A stretch of DNA of 64,000 nt from Paramecium pentaurelia (taxonomy: Eukaryota > Ciliophora > Oligohymenophorea > Peniculida > Parameciidae), in the NCBI GenBank assembly GCA_905183005.1, contig CAJJDO010000005.1, forward strand, positions 580,641-644,640, given 5' to 3'. Position 1 is the stretch's first letter; every line of letters begins with the position of its first letter. A model generated the notes under the pieces. It made no database searches. It worked only from the letters and a program-made list of their open reading frames with translations, and was not told where the DNA came from. Both the position numbers and the translations under genes were made by a program. Below are positions 34,418-45,022 of the stretch, piece after piece.

Positions 34418-35396
34418 TCAATATATTTTGATAATGAATGGATAACTAAAATGCACATTGGAATTTTTAACTTTAACTATTAAAACATTCTTAATAATCT
34501 ATTCTTATTTGCTTTTTATATAGATTGTAACTAAGAATTAAGAATTACCCTATACTGAAAGAGTAGGTGGATTGATTAGTATTTCATTATCATTTTTATT
34601 AAGAAATTCCATTTCAAGTGGTAATCCTATTAAACTATTATTCCTAAATGGGATTTTACAATCTAATTTCTTGCCCAATTTAAAAGCCATTTGAATAACT
34701 GGTAGATTATAAATAGCTAATTTATTAATGATTATATACAATTCATTAAAGTTTTAGGACATTCTATAGAAGGAATAGTAATTTGACTTTAAATTTAAGC
34801 ATTTATTTAACCTTAAATTTTTTAATGATTAGAATAAGATGCTGTGATGAGAATGGTACCAAAGAGTCCTTTTTATTCTTTAATGTTAGGAACTTTTAAA
34901 GCTATTTTCATAGAGAATTATTTTTAAGCTGGACAAGCAAGCATAAATCGATCATTATAATCATATCCATTGAGTTTTCTAGCTGAATAAACATATTCAT
35001 CTAGATCATCAAATTCTGTGTTATTGCATATTACTTATATGCCTATTATTACAGTCTCATTAGATAGATTTTAAAATTGAATATCATCTTCACAAATATT
35101 TCCAGGTATAACCAATCCGAAATTAACAATTTATTTATTGACATTTAATACATCTTTAATATCTCCAATTATCTATAAATAGTTTAATAATTATATTTTA
35201 CTTTTTTTTAACGTCTTGTTTAGTTATCTGATGTCATTTTTTGTATGAATTATTATTTCTACAATCTAAATAATTCTTAAGAGTTCTCTTTATCAGGAGA
35301 AGATGTCGATTATTTTTAGGATTTGTCAATTATTTCTTCTTGAGGAATGCTTTGTTGTTCATTTAATCTATTTGAGCTTTCCGTTAACTAACTCAT
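34418..35396 (-). CDS. ASH/MSP-domain protein, Cep192/SPD-2-like
   Basis: 308 aa after introns of 29 and 23 nt. A Ser/Gln-rich start (MSQLTESSNRLNEQQSIPQE) leads into two immunoglobulin-like ASH domains: QIVNFGLVIPGNICEDDIQF with SNETVIIGIQVIC, and later YNLPVIQMAFKLGKKLDCKI with LEMEFLNKND and SQFLVTIYIKS. The 'neutral-neutral' strand pattern is typical of Cep192, hydin and related centrosomal or ciliary proteins. Much shorter than animal Cep192, so it is a relative rather than a full orthologue. Confidence 0.7.
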
Positions 35397-35479
35397 TTCT
35401 TGAACGATTTTTATTTTTTTAACTTTTTATTAAATGTTTTCAGTTAAATATAATTTATATTAAAATCATATAATTTATA

Positions 35480-36164
35480 ATGAGCAGACAATAATTTAGG
35501 AATGCAAGAATGAGTCTCTTTGTTGGCAATATTTCAAGATTAGTTGAGTAGAAAGATATAGAAAGAGAATTTAAGGTCTATGGTGATTGTACTGTAGATT
35601 TTAGAGTAAAAAATAATGACAGAGTAAATACATATATTAATATATTAGTATGCATTTATTTAATATAAAAGTGAATAAGAAGCAGAAGCTGCAAAAAATG
35701 CATTACATCAAAGAGATTTATAGGGTATAGATATATAGTTTATGAATTCTGAAAGGATTGAGAATTAATGTTGAGTGGTCTAAGAAATCAGGCAGATATG
35801 ATGAGAATAGAGAACCTAGAAGAGATCGACCAAGGGATGATAGAGGGTATAATAAGAGATTAATTAAAGATAATCAAGAGGAAATTATGATAGATTTGAG
35901 AGAGAGAGGGAAAAAGAAAAGAAACAAAGAAGAAGAAAGTAATTAATTTTATATAATTTATTAATTAGTTCTAAAAGTAGAAGCAGAAGTAGAAGTCCTA
36001 AAAATAGAAGTAGTCCTTAGTATAGAGTATCCAGAAGTTAAAGTATAGATAGTGAAAATGAACCTCCTAGGGATAAAATGTTAGAATATCTTAAATATTT
36101 TAGATTGAGAAAGAAATTAAAAGAAATGATGAGAAAAACAGACAATGGAGAATATAAAGATTGA
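35480..36164 (+). CDS. RRM/SR-type splicing protein
   Basis: 191 aa after introns of 25, 31, 23 and 30 nt. An N-terminal RRM (residues ~12-85) has RNP2 LFVGNI and RNP1 RYAFIQY and ends INVEWSKKSGR. It is followed by Arg/Asp/Glu-rich sequence (REPRRDRPRDDRG, RFEREREKEKKQRRR), an RS stretch (SKSRSRSRSPKNRSS) and a helical end (LEYLKYFRLRKKLKEM). Typical of SR proteins that define splice sites. Four introns in under 700 nt, unusually dense. Confidence 0.87.
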
Positions 36165-36269
36165 GTAGTGAACATTATATTTTTAAAATTAATTCAATCA
36201 TAAGACTTATAGTTTATAGCAACAATAAAATTATTTATAATTAATAATTTAAATTATTTAAATATTATA

Positions 36270-37415
36270 ATGGTAAAGTATCAATTTACAAGTTAAGATG
36301 CTGAAAAATAGATAAATCAGGTTGCTAAATTATATGAAATTATAGAATAATAAGCAAATATTATCAAAAAATTACAAATTGAAAATGATTAATAAAGGTT
36401 ACAACTTTAAAGACTATAATAATAAATAGATAAAACATAATACAAATAACAATCTAATAGTAATTTATTAGATATTAAAGGAGAAAATTAAAATACAGGT
36501 AGTTCTATAATCTATCTTAATTAAGATGAAAAAAAAATATTTTAAAGTGAAATAGACATTTTTAATTACAAAGTTTCAAATCCTTCAGAATTGTAATAAA
36601 ATAATTAATATCAAATTGATCATCCTAATGATGCTCCATAATTAGAATAAAATAATTTTTTAAAGAACAATAATTCCTTATTTCCAGGTTGTAGTTTATT
36701 TAATACTAATTCATAAATATAATAAATATAAATAGAAACTGAAAAAGTATAGGAATAAAATAATATCTAAAAAGTTGATACAAATAATAATTCATAAAAA
36801 TAATTGAATAATAATAGTATATTTAATTATCTTTCTAATAATGAACAACATAAAGAATCGAACAACAATATCTCTTAAGATACTAAACAATAATAAATAG
36901 ATGAAAAAAATAATAACTAATGTTAATAATAAAAAAATAATAACAATTCTAATATAAACAATAGTAATTTAGGATAAGTTCCTAATATTTTTGGTGTTGC
37001 TAAAAATGTTTATAGTTTTAAAGGTGCTAATTCAAATATGCTTAGTCTTTTAGGTGTTAATCCAAATATTTAAAAACTTGCATAGGAGGTTTGTTTACTT
37101 TAATTGAATGAAAAATAAAATGATAATCTTTTTTGTGATGAAAATCAAAAATAATAAATAAATTTTTAAGAAGATAATGAATAAGAATCTTTACTATTTG
37201 GAGATCCCTCTTTTAATTGTTCTAATGTTTAAAATTCTTAAAGTAAAGCTGAAGATAAGGTTTAATAAGTTAGTCAAGATGAATAATTTAATAATAATGA
37301 GGGTATTAATGAATTAGAAAATAGTAAAGAAAACTCTTCTTAAAATTAAAGTTCAAATGAAAAACAAGAAGAATTTTAAATTATATAATAAGATGAAGAA
37401 TCTAATTCAATTTGA
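36270..37415 (+). CDS. Asn/Gln-rich protein (381 aa)
   Basis: Open from ATG 36270 to TGA 37413-37415, 382 codons without introns. The first 50 residues form a coiled coil (DAEKQINQVAKLYEIIEQQA, LQIENDQQRLQLQRLQQQ). The rest is low-complexity Asn/Gln/Ser with one hydrophobic island (GVAKNVYSFKGANSNMLSLL). Prion-like composition suggests condensate or scaffold behaviour, which is inference. No known domain. Confidence 0.65.
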
Positions 37416-37567
37416 GTCACAATATGAAATAATATATAATATATTTAATTTTTCAGTATTCTTGTTTATCCTAAATTGATGATATAACAAATATTTTAAC
37501 TTAATAAAATGAATAAATGGACCCTTAAATTTGAGAATTAAGCTTTGGAAAATTAATTTTAAGCTAA

Positions 37568-37942
37568 TCAATAAGATAACTACAAAACCTTTATTTTCAA
37601 AGTTATATCTATTTCATCCATTCTAATGCATATAGGAAAGTTAATTTCAGATTCATATTAAAATACTCCATTGAGAATTGAATTATAAACTCCAGGATTG
37701 ATAATTTCAATAATCACTTTATTTGTGATATTTAGATATCCATAATATTCTTCAAATATGATGTCTTTGTTAAATTACTCTTTTTCAATAGTTTAATTTT
37801 GGGTTGATAATACTTATGGTTAATAAAGAAGTTTTGTTCTTGGTTCAAATGTAACAGCATCATAAATGATTTTGATGATGTCATTGGACTTTTATTAAAT
37901 AGTCCCTTAGATTGTAATATAATGTATTTTAAAGTTACTCAT
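37568..37942 (-). CDS. Small beta-rich protein, perhaps C2-like (124 aa)
   Basis: Intron-free, MSNFKIHYITIQGTIQQKS to TGA 37570-37568. Alternating hydrophobic residues (NDIIKIIYDAVTFEPRT, YYGYLNITNKVIIEIINPGV, ESEINFPICIRMDEIDITLK) suggest an all-beta fold such as a C2 domain or jelly roll. Its ATG lies one base from the ATG of the divergent gene at 37944. Family not recognised. Confidence 0.55.
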
Positions 37943-37943
37943 A

Positions 37944-39015
37944 ATGAGTAAATATCAGGAAGAGAATTTAAGAATAGTTTCAATCTTATATAGTGTACTT
38001 GTAGCAATTAGTTCAATTGTTGCTTATTATTTGATAGGTTAAGCAAAGAGAAAACAGTTTTTATTGAATGTCAAAGAAGATAGATATTGTAAAAATGTTC
38101 ATTATTATAGTACAATATTTACCAAAATTTATTTCAGTTCCTTTCATGATGTTTGAATATTAGTAAGGTTAGTTTTAACCTATTCTATTGAGTAAGTAAA
38201 ATAGAATCAAAAGATGGAACACCAATCTATGTGATGGGTGTAATTTAAGAAGTTTAATTAGATATATTTATTTTGCAAATTAAACTTTAGAAAATTATTT
38301 GTTGGAAAAATTGAGTACTATAAAAAGCTCTTTTGAATAAGGTAACACAATAGAAGAATTTTCCTTTGCATTTAGAGGTTATTCTTAAATTGATGTAATA
38401 ATAACAATAACGGATAAAGTTAAATTTTTTATTAAATTTGAAAATGCAACTTAATGCACAGTATAAGAGAAAATTGCTATTGATAAAATTAATCATTTTT
38501 ATCGTTTAATTAGAAAAGTATTCAAATGTGTTTAAAAACCTTAAAAATATAAAACACTTTTATTTGATATTTCTATTTAATTTATTTCTGGATTTTATTT
38601 ATATGGAAATAAAGAAGTTCATTATTATCCAGTTGAAATTCTTAAAAATATAATTAAATTTGTTGGAGCTGCAAATATTTTAGTGAATGTTGAATAAACT
38701 ACTGAAGGTTATAGTTTGATAGGTTCAAAAAATTAGTTTTCTGTTTTTTTTCTATAGATATGCAGAATATTAATGATTACTCATAGTGAACTTGAATTTA
38801 TTGTTATAAGAGTAAACATCTCTTAAGACAGTTCTTTAATATTTGAATTTTCTATAAAAAGAGAGAATTTATAAAAATTTATTCATTTGTATAAGATTAA
38901 TAAATTTTTACAATCTTTAGAATTGGTTCTTTTTGAGAAAAGTATTAATTTTTAGAAAGATTGTTAATTAAAAATGAAGAGAATTTCAGTTGATGAACTT
39001 AAAAAAATCATTTGA
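37944..39015 (+). CDS. Membrane protein with eroded histidine-kinase region
   Basis: 349 aa after one 22-nt intron. One N-terminal membrane helix (IVSILYSVLVAISSIVAYYL), then RKQFLLNVKEDRY and LCDGCNLRSLIRYI, which match the paralogue at 16243-17724. The rest resembles a histidine kinase without its motifs: LLFDISIQFISGFYLYGNKE where HisKA would be, NQFSVFFLQICRILMITH like an N box, and FLQSLELVLFEKSI like a G2 box with the glycines lost. No phospho-acceptor His in context. The kinase origin is inference. Confidence 0.55.
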
Positions 39016-39091
39016 AATTTAATTGCTTTTTTATTTATTCTAATAATAATTTCTTATATATATATATATATATTATAATACTAACAATATT

Positions 39092-40421
39092 ATGGAATAC
39101 GATTACATCGGAGCTATCAAAATAAAAGATGGGTTGTTTTTAGGAGATCAGTTTGCTTCTTAGGTAGATAGTTGAATTAAGATTTTAGGACTTAGAATTT
39201 ATTGTAACTAATAAGGTTTCCAGAATTGTTAATTGTGCTTGTAAGCAAATACCAAATCATTGGGAATCAATAGGAATAATATATATGTCTTTACCATGGA
39301 TTGATAATGATACTCAAGTAAAATTGTATATAATGAGGTTATATTCTAACAAGAGGATATGATTAATTAAGTAATTAAATTTATTGATGATGCATTGAAT
39401 AATGGAGAAAGTGTTATTGTACATTCAATAAGAGGACACAATAGATCAATTGCAGTTCTATGTGTTTATTTTATGAAAAAATATAGATGGACATTATATA
39501 AAACTTTATAATTTATGCATAGTAGAAGACCTGATTTGGAAATAAGAGCTAATTTTTTTAATTAACTTTTGGCAATAGAAACAAAATTCTAAAAGAATGG
39601 ATTAGGTGCAAAAACTTATAATTGGGAAGAAGTATATTCACAAGGAGATCCTGAAGAAATGGTATTAAGAAATACATATTTAAATGCTTAACCTTAAGGA
39701 GTAGCTGAATTTAAAGATCATGATTAAAAACCAAAAACTTAAAAGTAAAATATGTGATTAATTCATATAAGGTTACGTTTTGCTGAAAAAATAACCATGT
39801 ATATACCACCCTATGAAAAAATAGTATTCAACAAGAAGAAATAACCATCAGCTATACAAACCAAATCTTGTCTAACAGGAAAAACACTTTAATATGAATA
39901 ATAAATCTAATAATCTCCTCGTCCCTAAACTAATTTAATGTCTTAGACATAACCTTTATAACCAATCTAACCTATTCAATAAAGACCTTCATCTTAAGAT
40001 GTAAAGAGAGTTGTTGTAAAGAGTGATAGTTCAAAATTATAATAGCTACCTGAAGCCACTTGTAAGTATTAAATTAATTAAAGAATCATTAAAACCTAAG
40101 AAATAAGCCAATAATTTTATGGATTCAGGAGACTAATTTTTTTTGAAATCCTAGTAAAAAATTAATTAGGATTTACCTTAAGGAAATGTTTAAAATGAGA
40201 GAAGACCTTAAACAGCACCTAATTAATTAAGAGCACCTAGACTTTAAGTCACACCATATAAAAAAAATAGTAGTGGAGGTTAAAGATAAGAATTAAGCAT
40301 TTAAGGGAATACATAATTTAAACCTATAGGTAATAGGTAAAGAGCTCATTCACCAAATGCAGTATATAATGCAAATCCTTATGTTTAAAAATAATTTAAA
40401 ACTAAACCTTAGAAAAAATGA
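39092..40421 (+). CDS. Dual-specificity phosphatase-like pseudophosphatase
   Basis: 411 aa after introns of 25, 20, 27 and 22 nt. Residues ~1-150 are a DSP domain: IKDGLFLGDQFAS, VSRIVNCACKQIPNHW, the general-acid loop LPWIDND, and the P-loop VIVHSIRGHNRSIA. The catalytic Cys of HCxxGxxRS is Ser (codon 39425-39427), so phosphatase chemistry should be lost while phosphate binding may remain, as in STYX. The remaining 250 residues are a basic, Gln/Pro-rich tail (RPQTNLMSQTQPLQPIQPIQ). Confidence 0.85.
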
Positions 40422-40465
40422 ATTTGTATTTTATTTCTTTATTAATTATATATATTTTTATTGTT

Positions 40466-41504
40466 TCATAGTCCCTTAACAATTTTCTCAACTAATTCTG
40501 GAGTTAATTCTGCTTCTGCTTCTTTAATTGTTAATTAAAGGAGATTTTATCTTACCATACTAATATAATTTTAATCATATTATTTTTCTTAAACAAATTG
40601 ACCTTCTGTAAATAAATTAAACAAAGCATAGAGAACAAAAACTCCACAATCCTAAACATAACTAATTCTTTTACTTGAGATGATCTCTATTAAGGACTTT
40701 TTGTCTAAAGTTTCCATTATACTTTGGAAGGTTTTTTATAATCTATTATTTTTTAAATTCCTTCTTTAATATCATTATTAGCTATAAATGCAGAATCTTA
40801 ATAGAGAATTATTTATTTTTTGAGATCAATATTTATACTCATCCAATGAGCATTTTTAAGATTAATTGGGAAAAAAGTAAATTCATGTTGATATATTGGG
40901 TTGATTGAAAAATTAAGTTAATTTTAGATTAAATATTAATCTAACTTATTTTGCATTGTTTTTATTCTAAACTTACCTTCTTCTGCTTTTGTTACTTCTA
41001 TATTTTAAATAACAAATTAATATTTTTTCCCATTTGGAGTTTCCTATAACTATTATATTTATTATTTTTTATTTGCTTAATTTGTTTAAACAATATCAAC
41101 TTATTTTTTTTTCTCATAAAAAGGTTCATTTAAATTAATTGGTTAAGTTGGAGGATAAGGATTATCTGGTATAATTAACTACAAATAATCTTTTTCATGT
41201 GATTAAATCACATTAGTAGTTAATTATTTGGTTAATAATGGCATATAATCAACAAAAAAATAATGATCAGCAACAAATATCTAATTTAAATAAATTATAC
41301 CTTTCTCTCCTTTGAAAAGTATTTCTAAAATAAACTGATAAAAAATAGCATGTGTTGGGATGTTAATTACCTCTCTTAATTAGCCAATTATAATAAAAAT
41401 TAATAATCTATAGTAACACCATTCTTTCTCACATTGATGTTTTTGAATTATTTTAACATGTCTTCCACTTTTATTTATGGTCGTTGGTTCGATTCTGTTT
41501 TCAT
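40466..41504 (-). CDS. C48 (Ulp1/SENP-type) cysteine protease with frame break
   Basis: First of two tandem C48 genes. The substrate-binding half is LTSQHMLFFISLFQKYF and IFVADHYFFVDYMPLL. It is followed by a ~130-residue Gln/Lys-rich insert and then the catalytic half: FPINLKNAHWMSI (His), LYQDSA (Asp), VQDCGVFVLYALF (Gln-x-Cys). All catalytic residues are present. The frame breaks once between the Asp and Cys blocks, at an A6 run near 40740 that needs one more A (IIDYKK to FQSIMETLDKK). A 20-nt intron lies early; the end needs an unusual 39-nt intron. It could be a functional gene with a consensus error, or a decaying copy. Confidence 0.65.
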
Positions 41505-41554
41505 CGTAAATAGGATAGAATATAATTAATAATTAAAATACTATATTATAAAAA

Positions 41555-43252
41555 TCATTCTAAAGCAATTAAATACTCAAAAGAATCTTTATTAATATCT
41601 ATTTAAGCCCCTATAACAGCCAAATTATACAGAAGCTATCTTCTAAACTTATCTACCAATCTTTGATTATAATTATATTCTTAATTTTTTAAAGTATATA
41701 GAAGAGATAGCAATAAAAATATACCACAATCATAACTAAAATTAAATTAAATAATACTTATTAGTCTATTGATTATATATTGGTTTAATTTAAAAGTTTT
41801 ATGGATCAACATTCTAGTGTTCTAATACAGAATGTATACCTTTTATTATCAAAGGATCAATTTTTTCATAATAAGAATCAAAGTAATATATTTACTTTGG
41901 ATTAAATTATACTACAACACTAATCCAATGAGTTTATAATATATTTACTGGAAAAAACCAATAATCTTAATCCTTTAATTAATCTACTTATAAGTTATTA
42001 ATTTCTGCAAATTATTTCATTAATTAACCAAGTTATGATTTCTAAATTATTTCTTATGGAGGTGCCACTTCTTATGTAATATTAATAATTTAAAAATGGT
42101 ATTTTTTTTCAGGTTGCGATTATTAGATCTATGTTTCTACTTAAACTTATTTTACTGGAACTTATTCAAAAGGTACCTTTTATTTTTCTGGAACTTATTC
42201 AAAAGGTACCTTTTATTTTTCTTAAACAATTGGGTCTATTTATTTTTAGACAATTTTATCTTAAGCTTTATTCTCATAGATTAGAGCTTTATCTATCTTT
42301 TATTGATTCAAACTTACATTTTACTGTTAATTTTTTTCTTCATTTTATTTTATATTATTTGTAGTTGGATTAATTTCTTATTTTTACAAAGCAGAATCTT
42401 ATTGTGAATTTTTTTTAAATTAATCAGTTTTAGTTTAATTGTTTTTTTGATTCTATTAGGTTAATTAAAATTTTTAAGAACATAAATTATTTTTTTTTGG
42501 AATATCTATATTGTTATTATCTTATTTCTTATTTTAATCTAGTTAATTTTATTCTTCTTATAATGATTATTTTAATTAATTAATAGAGTTACTTGGTATT
42601 ATTTGAGACTAAGGTGGTTATTATTCAACTTTATCATTATTAATTTCCTGTTCTTTTTCTTATTTTTATAGTTATGTTAGTTGAGATTTATCATTATTAT
42701 TTAAAGAGAGATTTTTAGTTTCTAAACTATCCTAATTAGACTTTTATTAATTATTTTATTAAGATGAAATTTCTTTTTATATGATTTGGTTGAGTGGATC
42801 CTCAATTTTATTTTACTCTTATGATTTCACTTCAACATTAGGCCTTTTCCAATCAATTTTAATGATTTGAGGTTGCTATTAAGATTATTATGGTTTTTAT
42901 GATGTTAGAACTAAATCTGAAAAAAAGTAACATGTTGCTGCAGCTAACTAAAATTTAATTCTATTAGTATTACTTTAACTTTTGAATATGCTTTCCTGAA
43001 TAGATTCATGAAAAATTGCAATTAGGAACTTTCTAAATAGTCACACTCTTGAATTTTTGCCAAAAATTTGTATTCTACCGTCACTCCATAGGTAGGATTT
43101 CTAAAATTGAACTATTTCATTTCAATAGAATAATTATTAGGTTAGATGTAGAAAATATTCTATCCAAATTTTTCCTTCAATTTTAGTTTTAATGGGGTTT
43201 CTTATTATTATTATTAAGAAGTAATTTTTTTTTTATATCTTCTTTGATTCAT
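41555..43252 (-). CDS. C48 (Ulp1/SENP-type) cysteine protease with Gln-rich insert
   Basis: 549 aa after introns of 26 and 22 nt (550 codons exactly). An N-terminal extension (MNQRRYKKKITSQQQQQ) precedes the family block LESSQLQFFMNLFRKAY and AAATCYFFSDLVLTS. A ~290-residue Gln/Asn-rich insert then splits the domain. The catalytic half has FFPVNILQTHWISV (His), YYFDSYYEK (Asp) and NNYDCGIFLLLSL (Cys). The insert holds a tandem 33-nt repeat coding EKQKVPFEQVP (about 42155-42220). Likely removes SUMO or a related modifier; the target is unknown. Confidence 0.82.
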
Positions 43253-43352
43253 TTTTAAAACAATTTAAAAATTTTTCTATAAAATAATTTAATTTATTTA
43301 TTTAGATTTATAGGGAAATTTATGCAATTAATTATCATAAAAAAATTGATTA

Positions 43353-43767
43353 ATGCAACAAGATAAAGAAATCTCCAAAAATTGGCTTAGAGTTGATCCC
43401 TTTGATACTCCAGTTTTAAAAGATGCACCATAACATTAACCTGAAAGATTTAGTCAATATATTGAATTAAAGGATGAAAATGATAATGTGATTGGATTTC
43501 AAGTGGATGAATAATAATATATATTTGATTTAGAGGGAGGGTAATTTAGTCATTTTTAAATACTTTAGATGGAGAGATGAAAATGGTTGTCATTATGATA
43601 AAGATGGATAACCAGCTGGATGGTTTGTCCTTCATCCTGGTGATATTCATCATGAACATTTTTATGATCAAGAGGGTATTTATGTACCTAGTGATAATGA
43701 AAATTCTGACAATGAAAAAGTGCTTGGTGGAGATGCTAAATAAATATAAAAAGATGAACAATCTTGA
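43353..43767 (+). CDS. Acidic hypothetical protein (128 aa)
   Basis: One 28-nt intron; MQQDKEISKNWLRVDPFDTP to TGA 43765-43767. Acidic with a His-rich centre (GWFVLHPGDIHHEHFYDQEG) and an acidic end. The HPGDIHHEH cluster could bind a metal. No known family. It diverges from the C48 gene with a 100-nt gap. Confidence 0.6.
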
Positions 43768-43840
43768 AAGACAATTAAATTGATTTTCAAAAATATAGGA
43801 AGAAGAAATAATATATTATATAAAATATAGATTTTTTCTA

Positions 43841-44257
43841 ATGTAAAACAACATGCTTGAAGATCTCAAAAATATTATGAAAGAAGGCTGGCTAGAAAAA
43901 GAATCTCGTGTATTTAAATCTTGGAGAAAGTATTCTATATTATTCATCCATTTAGACGATGGTTTGTTTTAACAACGACAACCTTGTATACATTCAAGGC
44001 AGAAAAATAATATAGTAATCCAACAGAGCTTATTCCTTTATCAACTATAAGTACAATTAAATCATGTTAAGAAGAAACAAACAAAGAAAATACATTTGTA
44101 TATTTGTAAATAACATTAGAAAATTGATACACCAGAAACAACATTTTTTCTAATGTCAAATAATAATCAAGAGAAGGAGGCTTGGATTGGAGCAATTGGT
44201 AAAGCTATGGTTAAATTGCATATGAAGAAAAATTAAAAAGATGATGATTTCGATTGA
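43841..44257 (+). CDS. PH-domain protein (122 aa)
   Basis: Almost the whole protein is one pleckstrin-homology domain: KEGWLEKESRVFKSWRKRWF, VLTTTTLYTFKAE, PTELIPLSTISTIKS, FFLMSNNNQEKEAWIGAIG with the conserved C-terminal helix Trp. Introns of 26 and 22 nt; 123 codons. Start at MQNNMLED, 12 nt upstream of a second in-frame ATG. The basic residues after strand 1 (K-x-W-R-K-R) suggest phosphoinositide binding at membranes. Confidence 0.87.
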
Positions 44258-45022
44258 TTTGTTATTAAATATAAATAAATATAAAGTAATATTTTATTGA
44301 CTTTACTCACATTCTTCTATTCATAATTATTAAATCAATGCAGATCTTATCAAATTCTCTTAGTTATTAATTATTTCATATGCTTTAATTAAAATATAAT
44401 GAGATAGTATTCTTATAAGTCATTATTTAGAATATTTTCTTATTGTAAACTTTTAAATAACAAGAGCTAATTATTATATTATACATTAATTAATGGTTTT
44501 TTTATTAATTTCTTTGATTTAAATAAATTAAGATTGTATATACCTTTATAAACATATATTTTTTCTTTTTTTAAATTAATAAATAAAAAATCATAATTTC
44601 TTTAAATCTAATTTAATTGAAGTATTAAACACATTATAAAATACATTTTATATATTTTAATTCATACATTAAAGATACCATAATTATCATGATTTACTGT
44701 AAATAAAGTTTAATTTTATTAAAATTATTTATCATATATAAATAAATTGATTCATTTCAATTTTTACTTTAGTATAAATTAATTTAAGTTGTTTTTTAAT
44801 GAACATAAAATTTAGAAAAGATGATATTAAAATAAATATTAGTTTAATGTTATAAAATTAATATTATGTGAATAATTATAACACTGAAATGTTTTATAGG
44901 GTTGTAGGAAGTATTTTTCAAATAAAATTAATCAATTTAATGGTATTTTTATTAGTATATTTGAAAATGAATGTTTGTAAAAGAAAATGCCTCAAATTTA
45001 AATAAATAAAATTGTGTATTAA
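44258..45022. other. Intergenic, no gene seen
   Basis: 765 nt of very AT-rich DNA, one of the longest gene-free stretches here. Short Leu/Ile/Asn-rich frames occur on both strands but none looks conserved or spliceable. It must contain the promoter of the CCT7 gene. Confidence 0.5.

Noticed and set aside
42096..42364. Plus-strand Leu/Phe-rich ORFs suggesting membrane proteins
   Set aside because: They are the antisense of the Gln/Lys-rich insert of the C48 protease.
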